Under the pieces are notes generated by a model. The model searched no databases. It worked only from the letters and a program-made list of their open reading frames with translations, and had not been told where the DNA came from. Positions 34,082 to 42,589 of a DNA stretch of 64,000 bases are shown in pieces. The stretch is from contig NZ_JAFCTX010000015.1 of NCBI RefSeq assembly GCF_049896245.1, forward strand, positions 42,461-106,460, read 5' to 3'. Both the position numbers and the translations under genes were made by a program. This stretch comes from Cypionkella sp049896245. GTDB lineage: Bacteria > Pseudomonadota > Alphaproteobacteria > Rhodobacterales > Rhodobacteraceae. Position 1 is the stretch's first letter. Each line of letters starts with the position of its first letter.

Positions 34082-34858
34082 TTACACCACCCGATCGACC
34101 ATCATCTTCTTGATCTCGGCAATCGCCTTGGCCGGGTTCAACCCCTTCGGGCAGGTCTTGGTGCAGTTCATAATGGTATGGCAGCGATAGAGCTTGAACG
34201 GGTCTTCCAGATCATCAAGCCGCGCGCCCGTCGCCTCATCACGGCTGTCGATGATCCAGCGGTAGGCGTGCAGCAAGGCCGCTGGCCCCAGATATTTGTC
34301 GCCATTCCACCAGTAGCTTGGGCAAGACGTGCTGCAACAAGCGCACATCACACATTCATAAACCCCGTCCAGTTTCGCGCGGTCGTCAATCGACTGCCGC
34401 CATTCCTTTGCGGGTTTGTTGGTCTTGGTTTCCAGCCACGGCATGATGCTGGCATGCTGGGCGTAGAAATGCGTGAGGTCGGGGATCAGATCCTTCACCA
34501 CCGGCATATGCGGCAGCGGATAGATTTTCACATCGCCGCGCACCTCGTCCAAGCCGTAGATACAGGCCAAGGTGTTGATGCCGTCGATGTTCATCGCACA
34601 AGACCCACAAATCCCCTCGCGGCAGGAACGGCGGAAGGTCAGCGTCGGGTCGATCTCATTCTTGATCTTGATCAGCGCATCCAGCACCATCGGGCCGCAA
34701 GTGTCCATATCGACGAAATAGGTGTCAACGCGTGGATTTTCACCATCATCCGGGGTCCAGCGATAAATCTGGAACTTGCGCACGTTCGCACCCGCAGGCT
34801 TCGGCCAGGTCTTGCCGGTGCGGATTTTCGAGTTTTTCGGCAGGGTGAATTGAACCAT
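34082..34858 (-). CDS. sdhB: Succinate dehydrogenase iron-sulfur subunit
   Basis: The 258-residue subunit shows all three cluster motifs: the [2Fe-2S] set CREGICGSC with a later Cys, the [4Fe-4S] set CVMCACCSTSCP and the [3Fe-4S] set CHTIMNCTKTCPKGLNP. It passes electrons from SdhA to ubiquinone at the membrane subunits. It is separated from sdhA by three small lipoprotein-like genes. Confidence 0.97.
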   Translation of the reverse strand: MVQFTLPKNSKIRTGKTWPKPAGANVRKFQIYRWTPDDGENPRVDTYFVDMDTCGPMVLDALIKIKNEIDPTLTFRRSCREGICGSCAMNIDGINTLACIYGLDEVRGDVKIYPLPHMPVVKDLIPDLTHFYAQHASIMPWLETKTNKPAKEWRQSIDDRAKLDGVYECVMCACCSTSCPSYWWNGDKYLGPAALLHAYRWIIDSRDEATGARLDDLEDPFKLYRCHTIMNCTKTCPKGLNPAKAIAEIKKMMVDRVV

Positions 34859-34885
34859 CTGACAGACCTTTTCTTAACTTCCGCG

Positions 34886-35185
34886 TCAATACCGGCTGGC
34901 GGGAATGCTGCTATAGGGACGCGTCGGCATCTCACCCGAGCGGTGATAGACGCAATTTTGGTAAACCTGATCAGGGTCTTTGCCTTGCAGGTAATCATTG
35001 CTGAAGGTGATCTCGCCGAAGGTATGGCTGCGACCATCCGAGCCGATCCCCACCCCTACCTCGCCGCGCGGATGCTCGGCCAGACGGGCGCGCTCAAAAC
35101 ACTCGCGCTCGGCCTGCGCAACCGGAATTGGTCCGCAGGCGATCAGCGGCAACAGGGCGAGCAGAGCTAGGGTCGGGCGCACCAC
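34886..35185 (-). CDS. Small predicted lipoprotein 1 of the sdh operon (99 aa)
   Basis: GTG start at 35185 directly after the stop of the preceding gene, with AAAGGG as ribosome site. LALLPLIAC is a lipobox, so the mature protein would be a lipid-anchored 80-residue peptide with Cys in RECFERARL and NCVYH. It begins again with GTG at 35182, so the exact start is uncertain by one codon. Located between sdhA and sdhB; function unknown. Confidence 0.75.
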   Translation of the reverse strand: MVRPTLALLALLPLIACGPIPVAQAERECFERARLAEHPRGEVGVGIGSDGRSHTFGEITFSNDYLQGKDPDQVYQNCVYHRSGEMPTRPYSSIPASRY

Positions 35186-35518
35186 TTACCCTTTCAACGG
35201 CGGCACGCCATTGCGTGCGAAACAGGCCGCGGCAGTGGGCCTTGTGGCAAGGTTACGGATATTCTGCACCGTCAACGTGCCCGCCTCAACGCCCACATCC
35301 CGCGCCAAAGCCTGGATTTCATCCGTCCCTGCGGCATCAAGCACGCATTGCGTCGCAGCCTCCGCCATATTGCCCGGCAATTCCCGCGCCATCACCGGGC
35401 GCACCACCGTCTCCGCCGTCCGCCGCATCGCCTTATCCGCCAAAACCTGCGGATAGCAGGCGGCAAGCAGACCAAACGCCACCAGCGCGCTCAGCGCGTT
35501 AAATCGGCAAACAGGCAT
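35186..35518 (-). CDS. Small predicted lipoprotein 2 of the sdh operon (110 aa)
   Basis: Start at the ATG 35518, 8 bases after GGAGG; the in-frame ATG at 35524 sits too near the ribosome site. LSALVAFGLLAAC is a lipobox. The body (DKAMRRTAETVVRPVMARELPG) is helical and has two further cysteines. It overlaps the end of the gene before it by 20 bp and abuts the next, which shows close co-translation in the operon. Confidence 0.75.
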   Translation of the reverse strand: MPVCRFNALSALVAFGLLAACYPQVLADKAMRRTAETVVRPVMARELPGNMAEAATQCVLDAAGTDEIQALARDVGVEAGTLTVQNIRNLATRPTAAACFARNGVPPLKG

Positions 35519-35906
35519 AGCCATCTCCTCCGGTAAAGGTATTGCGGCAAGCGCGGTGTCCGGTTGGTGCAGGTGGGGCCGCAGATTTAGGCACGGACAC
35601 CCCAGAGGTATAGGTTTCAACGCTCATCGGGCCGCTGCTGCCTTGGGTTTCTACAACCACCCTTCTGCCGCCCACACCAGAAGCCGCCGAAGCCTTCGCT
35701 TTCACGCAAGCATTGATCGCCGCCAGTTCTTTCGGCGTGCCGGGAATATCGCCCTGCACACCGGATGCATGCAGCGCCGCCGCCCGCGCGGTAAAGCCTG
35801 ACTCGGCGCTGCATTGCTCCACCACCGTCACCGACGGCTGCGACGCGGCACCAGTGTCGACGCATCCCGCCAGAGCCAACATGATCAGCAGCGCTGCGCC
35901 ACGCAT
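35499..35906 (-). CDS. Small predicted lipoprotein 3 of the sdh operon (135 aa)
   Basis: The ATG at 35906 overlaps the sdhA TGA by one base. ALLIMLALAGC is a lipobox. The mature part has cysteines in EQCSAES, NACVKAK, RACRNTF and YACLPI, likely disulfides in the periplasm. Function unknown, but translation is coupled with sdhA. Confidence 0.75.
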   Translation of the reverse strand: MRGAALLIMLALAGCVDTGAASQPSVTVVEQCSAESGFTARAAALHASGVQGDIPGTPKELAAINACVKAKASAASGVGGRRVVVETQGSSGPMSVETYTSGVSVPKSAAPPAPTGHRACRNTFTGGDGYACLPI

Positions 35907-37708
35907 CAGAACTTCCTTTCAGCCGGAGCGATCTTCTTCAACGAAATCCCGCCATCGGCTTCACTGGTCAGCGGCGCTGTATGCACCGGGCGATAGTCTA
36001 GCCGCACGGAATTTCCGTCAACCCAAGCCAGCGTGTGCTTGCGCCAATCGGCGTCATTGCGCGTGGCGTAATCTTCATGCGCATGGGCACCCCGGCTTTC
36101 GGTGCGGGCGTGCGCGCCGTAGATGGTGGCGAGGGCATTTGGCATAAGGTTCTGAAGTTCCAGCGTTTCCATCAGATCAGAGTTCCACACCATCGAGCGG
36201 TCTGTCACCTTGATATCGCCCATCTTGCCCGCAATCGCGGTCATCTTCGCAACCCCTTCGCCAAGGGTCTTGTCGGTGCGGAACACCGCCGCATCGGCCT
36301 GCATGGTCTTTTGCATCTCCAACCGCAGATCGGCGGTCGGCACCGCGCCATTGGCCTGCCGCGTTGCATCAAACCGCCCCAAAGCGCGGTCAACCTCGGC
36401 CCGGTTCACATCCGCCGCGCGTTCCTTCGGGTTCACAATCTCGCCCGCGCGGATCGCCGCCGCCCGGCCAAACACCACGAGGTCAATCAAGCTGTTCGAG
36501 CCCAAACGGTTCGCGCCATGCACCGAAGCACAGCCCGCCTCGCCCACCGCCATCAGCCCCGGCACCGTGGCATCGGGATTGTCATGCGTCGGGTTCAGCA
36601 CTTCACCGTGATAATTCGTCGGAATCCCGCCCATGTTGTAATGCACCGTCGGCAGCACCGGGATCGGCTCTTTCAGCAGATCGACGCCCGCAAAAATCCG
36701 CGCGCTTTCCGAAATCCCCGGCAGACGCAAAGCTAGGGTTTCTGGCGGCAAATGGTTCAGGTTCAAGTGGATGTGGTCTTTGTTCGGCCCCACCCCCCGG
36801 CCTTCGCGAATTTCAATCGTCATGCAGCGCGACACATAATCCCGCGGCGCAAGGTCTTTATAATGCGGCGCATAACGCTCCATGAACCGCTCGCCTTCCG
36901 AGTTGGTCAGATAGCCGCCCTCGCCGCGCGCGCCTTCGGTGATCAGGCAGCCCGAGCCGTAAATCCCGGTCGGGTGAAACTGCACGAATTCCATATCCTG
37001 CAACGGCAACCCGGCGCGGGCGACCATGCCACCGCCATCGCCGGTGCAGGTATGCGCCGAAGTCGCGCTGAAATACGCCCGCCCGTAACCACCCGTTGCC
37101 AAAACCGTCATCTTGGCGTTGAACACATGGATCGTGCCATCGTCCAATTTCCACGCCACCACACCGGTGCAGCGACCCTCGGTCATGATCAGATCAATCG
37201 CGAAATATTCGATAAAGAACTCGGCATTGTTCTTCAGGCTCTGCCCATAGAGCGTGTGCAAAATCGCGTGGCCTGTGCGGTCGGCGGCGGCGCAAGTGCG
37301 CTGCACCGGCGGGCCTTCACCGTATTCGGTGGTATGGCCGCCAAACGGGCGCTGGTAAATCTTGCCTTCCTCGGTGCGCGAGAATGGAACCCCGTAATGC
37401 TCCAGCTCGTAAACCGCTTTCGGGGCCTCGCGCGCCAGATATTCCATCGCATCGGTGTCGCCCAGCCAATCGCTGCCCTTCACCGTGTCATACATATGCC
37501 ATTGCCAAGAATCCGGGCCCATATTGCCCAAGCTGGCAGCGATCCCGCCCTGTGCCGCCACGGTATGCGAGCGGGTCGGGAACACTTTGGTCACGCAAGC
37601 GGTGCGCAACCCCTGCTCGGCCATGCCCAAAGTCGCGCGCAAACCCGCACCACCAGCACCCACCACGACCACATCATAGTCATGCACTTCATACGGATAA
37701 GCAGTCAT
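35906..37708 (-). CDS. sdhA: Succinate dehydrogenase flavoprotein subunit
   Basis: The 600-residue protein has the FAD-binding GAGGAGLRA near residue 17, SHTVAAQGGI where the FAD-linking histidine sits, HTCTGDGGGM and the active-site region HPTGIYGSGCLITEGARGEGG. It oxidises succinate to fumarate in the TCA cycle. It follows sdhD by 9 bp. Confidence 0.97.
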   Translation of the reverse strand: MTAYPYEVHDYDVVVVGAGGAGLRATLGMAEQGLRTACVTKVFPTRSHTVAAQGGIAASLGNMGPDSWQWHMYDTVKGSDWLGDTDAMEYLAREAPKAVYELEHYGVPFSRTEEGKIYQRPFGGHTTEYGEGPPVQRTCAAADRTGHAILHTLYGQSLKNNAEFFIEYFAIDLIMTEGRCTGVVAWKLDDGTIHVFNAKMTVLATGGYGRAYFSATSAHTCTGDGGGMVARAGLPLQDMEFVQFHPTGIYGSGCLITEGARGEGGYLTNSEGERFMERYAPHYKDLAPRDYVSRCMTIEIREGRGVGPNKDHIHLNLNHLPPETLALRLPGISESARIFAGVDLLKEPIPVLPTVHYNMGGIPTNYHGEVLNPTHDNPDATVPGLMAVGEAGCASVHGANRLGSNSLIDLVVFGRAAAIRAGEIVNPKERAADVNRAEVDRALGRFDATRQANGAVPTADLRLEMQKTMQADAAVFRTDKTLGEGVAKMTAIAGKMGDIKVTDRSMVWNSDLMETLELQNLMPNALATIYGAHARTESRGAHAHEDYATRNDADWRKHTLAWVDGNSVRLDYRPVHTAPLTSEADGGISLKKIAPAERKF

Positions 37709-37717
37709 ATCAGCCCC

Positions 37718-38089
37718 TTAAAGCGCAATGCGCACAAGGGCATACAGCCCCGTCGCCGCAATCACGGTGGAAAGCGAGATCACAAACATGATCGACAGTT
37801 TGCGCGCGGTGCCATGCACATAATCTTCAATCATCATCGTGGCCCCCATCGCGAAATGCCGCATCCCCACCACCAAAACCAAAGCCGTCAGGATCGAAGT
37901 AAACGGGCGCGCAAACGTCGCCCGCACCGCCTCGTAATCCTGGCCCAGCGCATGACCCACGATATAAACCCAAGTCGGAACAAGGAAAGCCAGTGCGACC
38001 GATGAGAGGGTCATCGACCAATGATGCGCCGTGCCAGTGTGGGAAGCCCCACGACCGATTGCCCGTTTGCGCGCGGTAAGATAACGCAT
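37718..38089 (-). CDS. sdhD: Succinate dehydrogenase membrane anchor subunit D
   Basis: A 123-residue protein with three membrane helices and the heme b/quinone motif RHFAMGATMMIEDYVHG (H-x3-G-x6-DY). With SdhC it anchors the enzyme and binds quinone. It is 10 bp after sdhC. Confidence 0.92.
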   Translation of the reverse strand: MRYLTARKRAIGRGASHTGTAHHWSMTLSSVALAFLVPTWVYIVGHALGQDYEAVRATFARPFTSILTALVLVVGMRHFAMGATMMIEDYVHGTARKLSIMFVISLSTVIAATGLYALVRIAL

Positions 38090-38099
38090 ATTCAGCCCC

Positions 38100-38492
38100 T
38101 TACACGATCAGAATGGTGATGATAGTAAACAGGAACGACCCCGCGATGATGCCCCAGCCCAGCTTTTCAGCAATGGCAATCTCTAGCCCGTGGCCTGCAT
38201 CGAAATAGAGATGCCGCAGGCCAGACAGATAGTGATACCACACCGCCCAAGCCGAACAGGTGAACACCAGATCGCCAAACCAACTTGTCGCCACACGGTT
38301 CGCCACTGCGAAGTATTCGGGCGATACCGCCGCCGCAAACAGCCACCACACCGCCAGCATCACACCGACGATCAGCCCGTTGCCGGTGATCCGGGTCAGG
38401 ATCGAGGTCACCGAGGTCAGTTGTACGCGATAGTAGGGGCCGATCATAAACGGCGAAAGTGGGCGTTCGACGACCCGTTTGTTCTCGGCCAT
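38100..38492 (-). CDS. sdhC: Succinate dehydrogenase cytochrome b556 subunit
   Basis: Start at ATG 38492 gives 130 residues. RPLSPFMIGPYYRVQLTSVTSILTRITG is the usual N-terminal signature region, and HYLSGLRHLYFDAGHG holds the heme-ligand histidine. First gene of the sdh operon; the paired TGTGATCACA sites lie 169-199 bp upstream. Confidence 0.94.
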   Translation of the reverse strand: MAENKRVVERPLSPFMIGPYYRVQLTSVTSILTRITGNGLIVGVMLAVWWLFAAAVSPEYFAVANRVATSWFGDLVFTCSAWAVWYHYLSGLRHLYFDAGHGLEIAIAEKLGWGIIAGSFLFTIITILIV

Positions 38493-38660
38493 AACGGTTG
38501 CCTTCCTCTGATCTTTCTTGATCCGCATCAGGACTGCCCAAGAAGTTTCACCTGGCGGCTGCGCGGCTTTGTTCTTCAATAGCGCTTATATCACGCATGT
38601 CACCCCAAACCACGCTGCAACTGCACAATGTTTTCGCTATCAGGCGCAGTTTTTTGGCTT

Positions 38661-38691
38661 TGTGATCACATGGAAAAATCGCGTGATCACA
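38661..38691. promoter_or_regulatory. Paired TGTGATCACA sites upstream of sdhC
   Basis: TGTGATCACA (38661-38670) and CGTGATCACA (38682-38691) have centres 21 bp apart. With flanks, CTTTGTGATCAC and GTGATCACAAAG form a 12-bp perfect inverted repeat (38658-38694). The same pair with the same spacing occurs upstream of sucC (49936-49966), so a shared regulator of TCA genes is likely. The regulator is not identified in the window. Confidence 0.75.
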
Positions 38692-38698
38692 AAGTCCG

Positions 38699-39460
38699 TC
38701 AATCTGGCGAGGCTTCCCACATCGCTTGCAGGTTCTGGGCATATTCGTTGCAGATCGTAATAGTTTGCTCGCTGGGGCTGTAAAAAGCGTTCGCCTCGCC
38801 ACAATCGGTCACCACTACGCTCACCTGCAGCGGCAGGCCGTAGCGCGCGTTGATGCCTGCAACCTCTTCGGCGATCAGATCGGCAAGCGGTTGGCCTTCT
38901 TGCCCCGGCTGCATCACCAGCCCGACATTATCACCCCCCGGAGTCGCATCCGCCAGCACCGCATCCCAAGACCCCGCCGCCGCCTGCCATTCATCCGGGC
39001 AGCGCTCTGCCCGTTCTGGCGGCAGACCCAATTCATCTGCAAGACCCTGCCGCGCCTCGGGGTTGGCACCGTAGAACAGACAAACCACCGAATAATAGCG
39101 CTGCATATCCATGCTGTGTTCGTCGGAATACGACGGCTCCTCACCGCCCGCTGCGCGCTGATCGGCCTGCAAAGCATAGGCCGTGGCATCGCTGGCAAGG
39201 ATATTCGCCGCAGCCTCCTCCTCCCAGATGTCATTCATCAAGATCACCGACAGATGATCCGCCGCGTCTTCTTCCTTGCCCAAAACCGGCAGTTGCAGCA
39301 CGTCGATCATCGCGTGGCCCAATTCGTGATAGAAGGTCGCGATCACCTCATTGGCGATGAAGGCGGATTCTTCCTCATCCTCGGGAAACTGAAACACCGT
39401 CTGCGCCGTGGCACTTGCAGCCGCTGCACATAGCAAGGCCGCCCATAGAAATTGCCGCAT
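38699..39460 (-). CDS. DUF4344-type secreted metallopeptidase-like protein
   Basis: From the ATG at 39460 the protein has 253 residues and a signal peptide ending ATAQ. The zinc-protease motif YHELGHAMID lies near residue 45, followed by an acidic region (GKEEDAADHLSVIL), matching DUF4344 putative metallopeptidases. It probably acts in the periplasm; its substrate is unknown. It ends 8 bp before the paired TGTGATCACA sites. Confidence 0.8.
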   Translation of the reverse strand: MRQFLWAALLCAAAASATAQTVFQFPEDEEESAFIANEVIATFYHELGHAMIDVLQLPVLGKEEDAADHLSVILMNDIWEEEAAANILASDATAYALQADQRAAGGEEPSYSDEHSMDMQRYYSVVCLFYGANPEARQGLADELGLPPERAERCPDEWQAAAGSWDAVLADATPGGDNVGLVMQPGQEGQPLADLIAEEVAGINARYGLPLQVSVVVTDCGEANAFYSPSEQTITICNEYAQNLQAMWEASPD

Positions 39461-39526
39461 GATCCCCCCGATTTTTCGCCAACCTGCCACGGTCCGCCCA
39501 TTCAGGCAACCGCCAGCAGACAAACG

Positions 39527-40555
39527 CTAAACCGGCATCAGCGCCCAATAGTCCAAATCAAGCAGCACCTCGGGCAGATACTTGCCATCCGCACCGCGCA
39601 AAGCCCCCGCCGCCCCGCGCGTCGCCACCAGTCGCAGCCGGATCGCGCCGACTTCCTTGGCATCGGTTTCGACCCTATCCAACACTTCCGACCATGCCCG
39701 CACCGTATCGCCCGCAAAGCACGGATTGGCATGGACACCGCCGTTCAGTGCCACCAACATCTGCGCATTGGCCAACCCATTGAACGACAAAGCCCGCGCC
39801 AAAGAAATCACATGCCCGCCATAGATCAACCGCTTGCCATCCGGGCGCTGGGTGGCGTCAAAATGCACCTTGGCGGTGTTCTGCCACAGCCTTGTGGCCA
39901 GCATATGCTCGGCTTCCTCGATGGTGACGCCGTCAACATGGTCAATCACCTCGCCCACCGTATAATCGCGCATCCGGTGCGGCTCGCCAGCCAGCGCAAA
40001 ATTATAGCCGCTAAAATCAAGTCCCTGCGGGATCACCAGTGCCGCAGGCTCCACCACCGATGCCAGCTTTGGCACCACCGTCACCGGGGCCGCTGCGCCA
40101 AAATCGCGCTTTTTCACCATAACCCAACGGACATATTCCAGCACCGTCTCATCATGCTGGTTCAGCCCGACAGTGCGCACATACACCACGCCCGATTGCC
40201 CGTTGGAATTTTCCTTAACCCCGATCACCGTGCTTTCCGAGCGCAAAGTATCCCCCGGCCACACCGGCCGCAGCCAGCGCCCCTCGGCATAGCCAAGGTT
40301 TGCAATCGCATTCAGCGACACATCCGGCACGGTCTTGCCGAACACCACATGGAAGCCGATCAGATCATCCAAGGGGCTGAACGGCAGACCACACTCCTGG
40401 GCAAAAATATCGCTGGAATACAAAGCATGCCGCGCCGGGTAGAGCGCATGATAGAGCGCGCGCTCCCCCATCTTCACCGTCCGCGGCACCGCATGCACGA
40501 TCACATCGCCCAGCCGGTAATCCTCAAAGAACCGCCCCGCATTGGTCTTGATCAC
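39527..40555 (-). CDS. mch: Mesaconyl-CoA hydratase
   Basis: The GTG at 40555, with GGGGAG upstream, gives 342 residues starting MIKTNAGRFFEDYRLGDV, which matches the start of the R. sphaeroides enzyme as I recall it. An earlier ATG at 40591 is possible. MaoC/hotdog motifs are visible: FHVVFGKTVPDVSLNAIAN, WPGDTLRSESTV and GGHVISLARALSFNG. It adds water to mesaconyl-C1-CoA to give beta-methylmalyl-CoA in the ethylmalonyl-CoA pathway. Last gene of a minus-strand operon with mcl2, nnrU and DUF1737. Confidence 0.92.
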   Translation of the reverse strand: MIKTNAGRFFEDYRLGDVIVHAVPRTVKMGERALYHALYPARHALYSSDIFAQECGLPFSPLDDLIGFHVVFGKTVPDVSLNAIANLGYAEGRWLRPVWPGDTLRSESTVIGVKENSNGQSGVVYVRTVGLNQHDETVLEYVRWVMVKKRDFGAAAPVTVVPKLASVVEPAALVIPQGLDFSGYNFALAGEPHRMRDYTVGEVIDHVDGVTIEEAEHMLATRLWQNTAKVHFDATQRPDGKRLIYGGHVISLARALSFNGLANAQMLVALNGGVHANPCFAGDTVRAWSEVLDRVETDAKEVGAIRLRLVATRGAAGALRGADGKYLPEVLLDLDYWALMPV

Positions 40556-40617
40556 ATCAATCTCCCCGGCAGAGTGCGTGATTTCACGCACCGCGCCTTA
40601 TGCCTCGCCCAAGGGGG

Positions 40618-40639
40618 GTAGGGCGGGGTTCACCCCGCC
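40618..40639 (+). repeat. REP-like element, copy 1 (GTAGGGCGGGGTTCACCCCG type)
   Basis: Twenty-two bases identical to 51260-51281, and to 51297-51318 in reverse complement. GGCGGGGT-TC-ACCCCGCC inside it forms a hairpin. It lies between mch and the DUF1737 gene. Confidence 0.75.
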
Positions 40640-40652
40640 GCACCCGCAAGCC

Positions 40653-40856
40653 CTAAGCCTCACCCAGCTTTATCCCGGGGTCATAGGCCCCCGGCACATC
40701 CTTCACCACCGCCTGCCCGCAGCGCATCACGGCCCGGCTGGCGTCAAACCCGTAAGTCGGCCCGCCATGCAGCACCCAACCCTTGCTCAGCGCCAAGCTC
40801 ACCTTGTGGCAAAACGCAGACGTGTCGTCGTCAGACAAAAACCGATACAGCTGCAT
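40653..40856 (-). CDS. DUF1737 family protein (67 aa)
   Basis: The ATG at 40856 overlaps the nnrU stop. The product MQLYRFLSDDDTSAFCHKV... with KGWVLHGGPTYGFD matches the short DUF1737 family, often found fused or next to other genes; function is unknown. A longer reading to 41117 lies within nnrU and is rejected. Confidence 0.75.
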   Translation of the reverse strand: MQLYRFLSDDDTSAFCHKVSLALSKGWVLHGGPTYGFDASRAVMRCGQAVVKDVPGAYDPGIKLGEA

Positions 40857-41413
40857 CAGGAATAGGTGCCCATAAACACCGGATGCCCCAGCCATGCGTG
40901 GATCAGCGCAATCACCCCCAGCAGCAGCACAGTGCCGACCAAATTCATCGCATCGCCCTTGATGCCGCGCCCATTTGTCGGGGCCACCCAAGCCTCGGCG
41001 CGGTTGATCAGCACCATCTCGGCCAGCGCCCAAAGCGCCATGCCGCCAAACAGCACCAGTGACGCCTGATCGCCGTTGACCAGCAAATGCGCCCCCGCCC
41101 AAATCACCACGCCCCACAGCATCGGATGCCGGATTTTCGGATACAAAACGCCCTTGGTCCCGCCGACCCCGAACAGATACAAAGACACCAACATCAAACT
41201 GTTATTGGCATGCCCCATCCCCGGCAGCGGCGTGTAAACCGAAACCCACTCCGCTGCGCGGTAGCCTACGACCATCAGCACGATGCCCGCCAGCGACAAG
41301 ACCGTGACCAAAAGTTTGCCCTTGTCGCCCATCCCGGCCCGCATATTCGGTGCGAAACGTTTGAAAAAATGCGCGCCCATCCATAGCGCCAGTCCCAAAA
41401 TCAGCCAGATCAT
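40856..41413 (-). CDS. nnrU: NnrU-family membrane protein
   Basis: A 185-residue protein with about five membrane helices and the NnrU pattern RHPMLWGVVIWAGAHLL. NnrU was linked to nitrite and nitric oxide reduction in R. sphaeroides, but the family is wider. ATG at 41413; a TTG two codons earlier is possible. It lies 10 bp after mcl2 and overlaps the DUF1737 gene. Confidence 0.85.
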   Translation of the reverse strand: MIWLILGLALWMGAHFFKRFAPNMRAGMGDKGKLLVTVLSLAGIVLMVVGYRAAEWVSVYTPLPGMGHANNSLMLVSLYLFGVGGTKGVLYPKIRHPMLWGVVIWAGAHLLVNGDQASLVLFGGMALWALAEMVLINRAEAWVAPTNGRGIKGDAMNLVGTVLLLGVIALIHAWLGHPVFMGTYS

Positions 41414-41423
41414 CGCCAAAACC

Positions 41424-42284
41424 TCATGCAGACAGCGCGGCTATCATCTGGGCCTTCCCTAGAACCGCCTGTGCGGTGACGATATGCAGGTTTTCAACAA
41501 TCTTTCCATCCACAACCGCCACGCCCTGCCCCGCCGCCGTGGCCGCAGTGAACGCCGCAATCTGACGGCGGGCGAGGTCCAACTCGGCCACCGACGGCGC
41601 AAAAGCCGCATTGGCAATCTCAAGCTGCGCCGGGTGGATCAGGGTTTTGCCGTCAAAGCCCATGTCGCGGCCCTGCACAGATTCCGCGCGCAGCCCCGCC
41701 TCATCCTTGAACGCATTATAGACGCCATCGACAATCACCCGGCCATAGGCCTTGGCCGCCAGCAGACACAAGCCCAACCCTGCCTGCAGCGGCAACCGAT
41801 CCGCCCGATACCGAGCGCCCAATTCCTTGCCCAGATCATTGGTGCCCATCACCATGCCGGCCAGCTTCGGATGTGCGGCAATCTCGGCCGCGTTCAACAT
41901 GCCCAGCGCGGTTTCCATCATCGCCCACAATGGCTTGGCCGTCACAGCCTCAGCCGCGTCCAGATCCGCCGCCCGGTTCACCTTGGGGATCAGCACAGCC
42001 TCCACCCCGGGATGCGCCGCAAACACCGCCAAATCTTCGACCCCCCATGGGGTATCCAACCCGTTGATCCGCACAATGCGCGCCCGATGGCCATAGCCGC
42101 CCTCAGCCAAAGCCTGCGCCAAAACCTCCCGCGCGAGCGCCTTCTCCTCCGGGGCCACCGCATCCTCCAGATCGAAGATGATCGCATCCGCCGCAAGGCT
42201 GCGCGCCTTCTCCAGTGCCCGCGCTTTCGAGCCCGGAATATACAGCACAGATCGGAACGGGCGGCCCGACGGGATGGGGGTCAT
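41424..42284 (-). CDS. mcl2: (3S)-malyl-CoA thioesterase (CitE superfamily)
   Basis: GGAGAG six bases upstream sets the start at 42284 (286 residues). CitE-like landmarks are RSVLYIPGSKARALEKA, FDLEDAVAPEEK, the Arg in VRINGLDTPWG and MVMGTNDLGKELG with metal ligands. It resembles the R. sphaeroides thioesterase Mcl2 rather than the 318-residue lyase Mcl1, and it lies next to mch as in that species (recalled). It hydrolyses malyl-CoA to malate, closing the ethylmalonyl-CoA pathway. Confidence 0.82.
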   Translation of the reverse strand: MTPIPSGRPFRSVLYIPGSKARALEKARSLAADAIIFDLEDAVAPEEKALAREVLAQALAEGGYGHRARIVRINGLDTPWGVEDLAVFAAHPGVEAVLIPKVNRAADLDAAEAVTAKPLWAMMETALGMLNAAEIAAHPKLAGMVMGTNDLGKELGARYRADRLPLQAGLGLCLLAAKAYGRVIVDGVYNAFKDEAGLRAESVQGRDMGFDGKTLIHPAQLEIANAAFAPSVAELDLARRQIAAFTAATAAGQGVAVVDGKIVENLHIVTAQAVLGKAQMIAALSA

Positions 42285-42439
42285 GATTCTCTCCAGCAAC
42301 AATATTGCGCCAAAAGGCCCTATTTCGCCACTTTCAGCAAGTCCAGAAATGCCGCAGTGCAGAAAAAGCCGCGCGCGGCCTTAACACTTTCCTCGCATCT
42401 TCCGCGCAGCCTAAGCCCTAACCCCAACCGGAGACCACA

Positions 42440-42589
42440 ATGGAAAAGACCTTCTTCGCTTTGTCGCTTGGCTTCGCAGGCCTGATCCTCGCCGCCCACG
42501 CAGCCCAAGCCGCCCCGGCTCAGAGGGCCTTATACCCGTCCCAGATCAGCTTGATCGACACCAGCAACAGCGCCCAGGTCACCAGCTGA
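42440..42589 (+). CDS. Short signal-peptide ORF, probably a truncated gene remnant
   Basis: The ATG at 42440 (GGAG at about 42429) opens a clear signal peptide MEKTFFALSLGFAGLILAAH ending AAQAAP, but the reading then runs antisense into the TauE gene and stops after 49 codons. The tail is not protein-like. This looks like the 5' end of a secreted-protein gene cut off by a deletion or insertion of the exporter gene. Confidence 0.4.
   Translation: MEKTFFALSLGFAGLILAAHAAQAAPAQRALYPSQISLIDTSNSAQVTS

Noticed and set aside
36752..38005. 417-codon open frame antisense to sdhA/sdhD
   Set aside because: Shadow of two certain genes; crosses their boundary and has no recognisable motif.
38661..38691. 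CRP/FNR site for the sdh TGTGATCACA motif
   Set aside because: The CRP consensus has six bases between TGTGA and TCACA; here there are none, and the FNR consensus TTGAT-N4-ATCAA does not match.
40856..41117. N-terminal extension of the DUF1737 gene inside nnrU
   Set aside because: The extension lies in a different frame of a clear membrane-protein gene; DUF1737 starts at the ATG that overlaps the nnrU stop.
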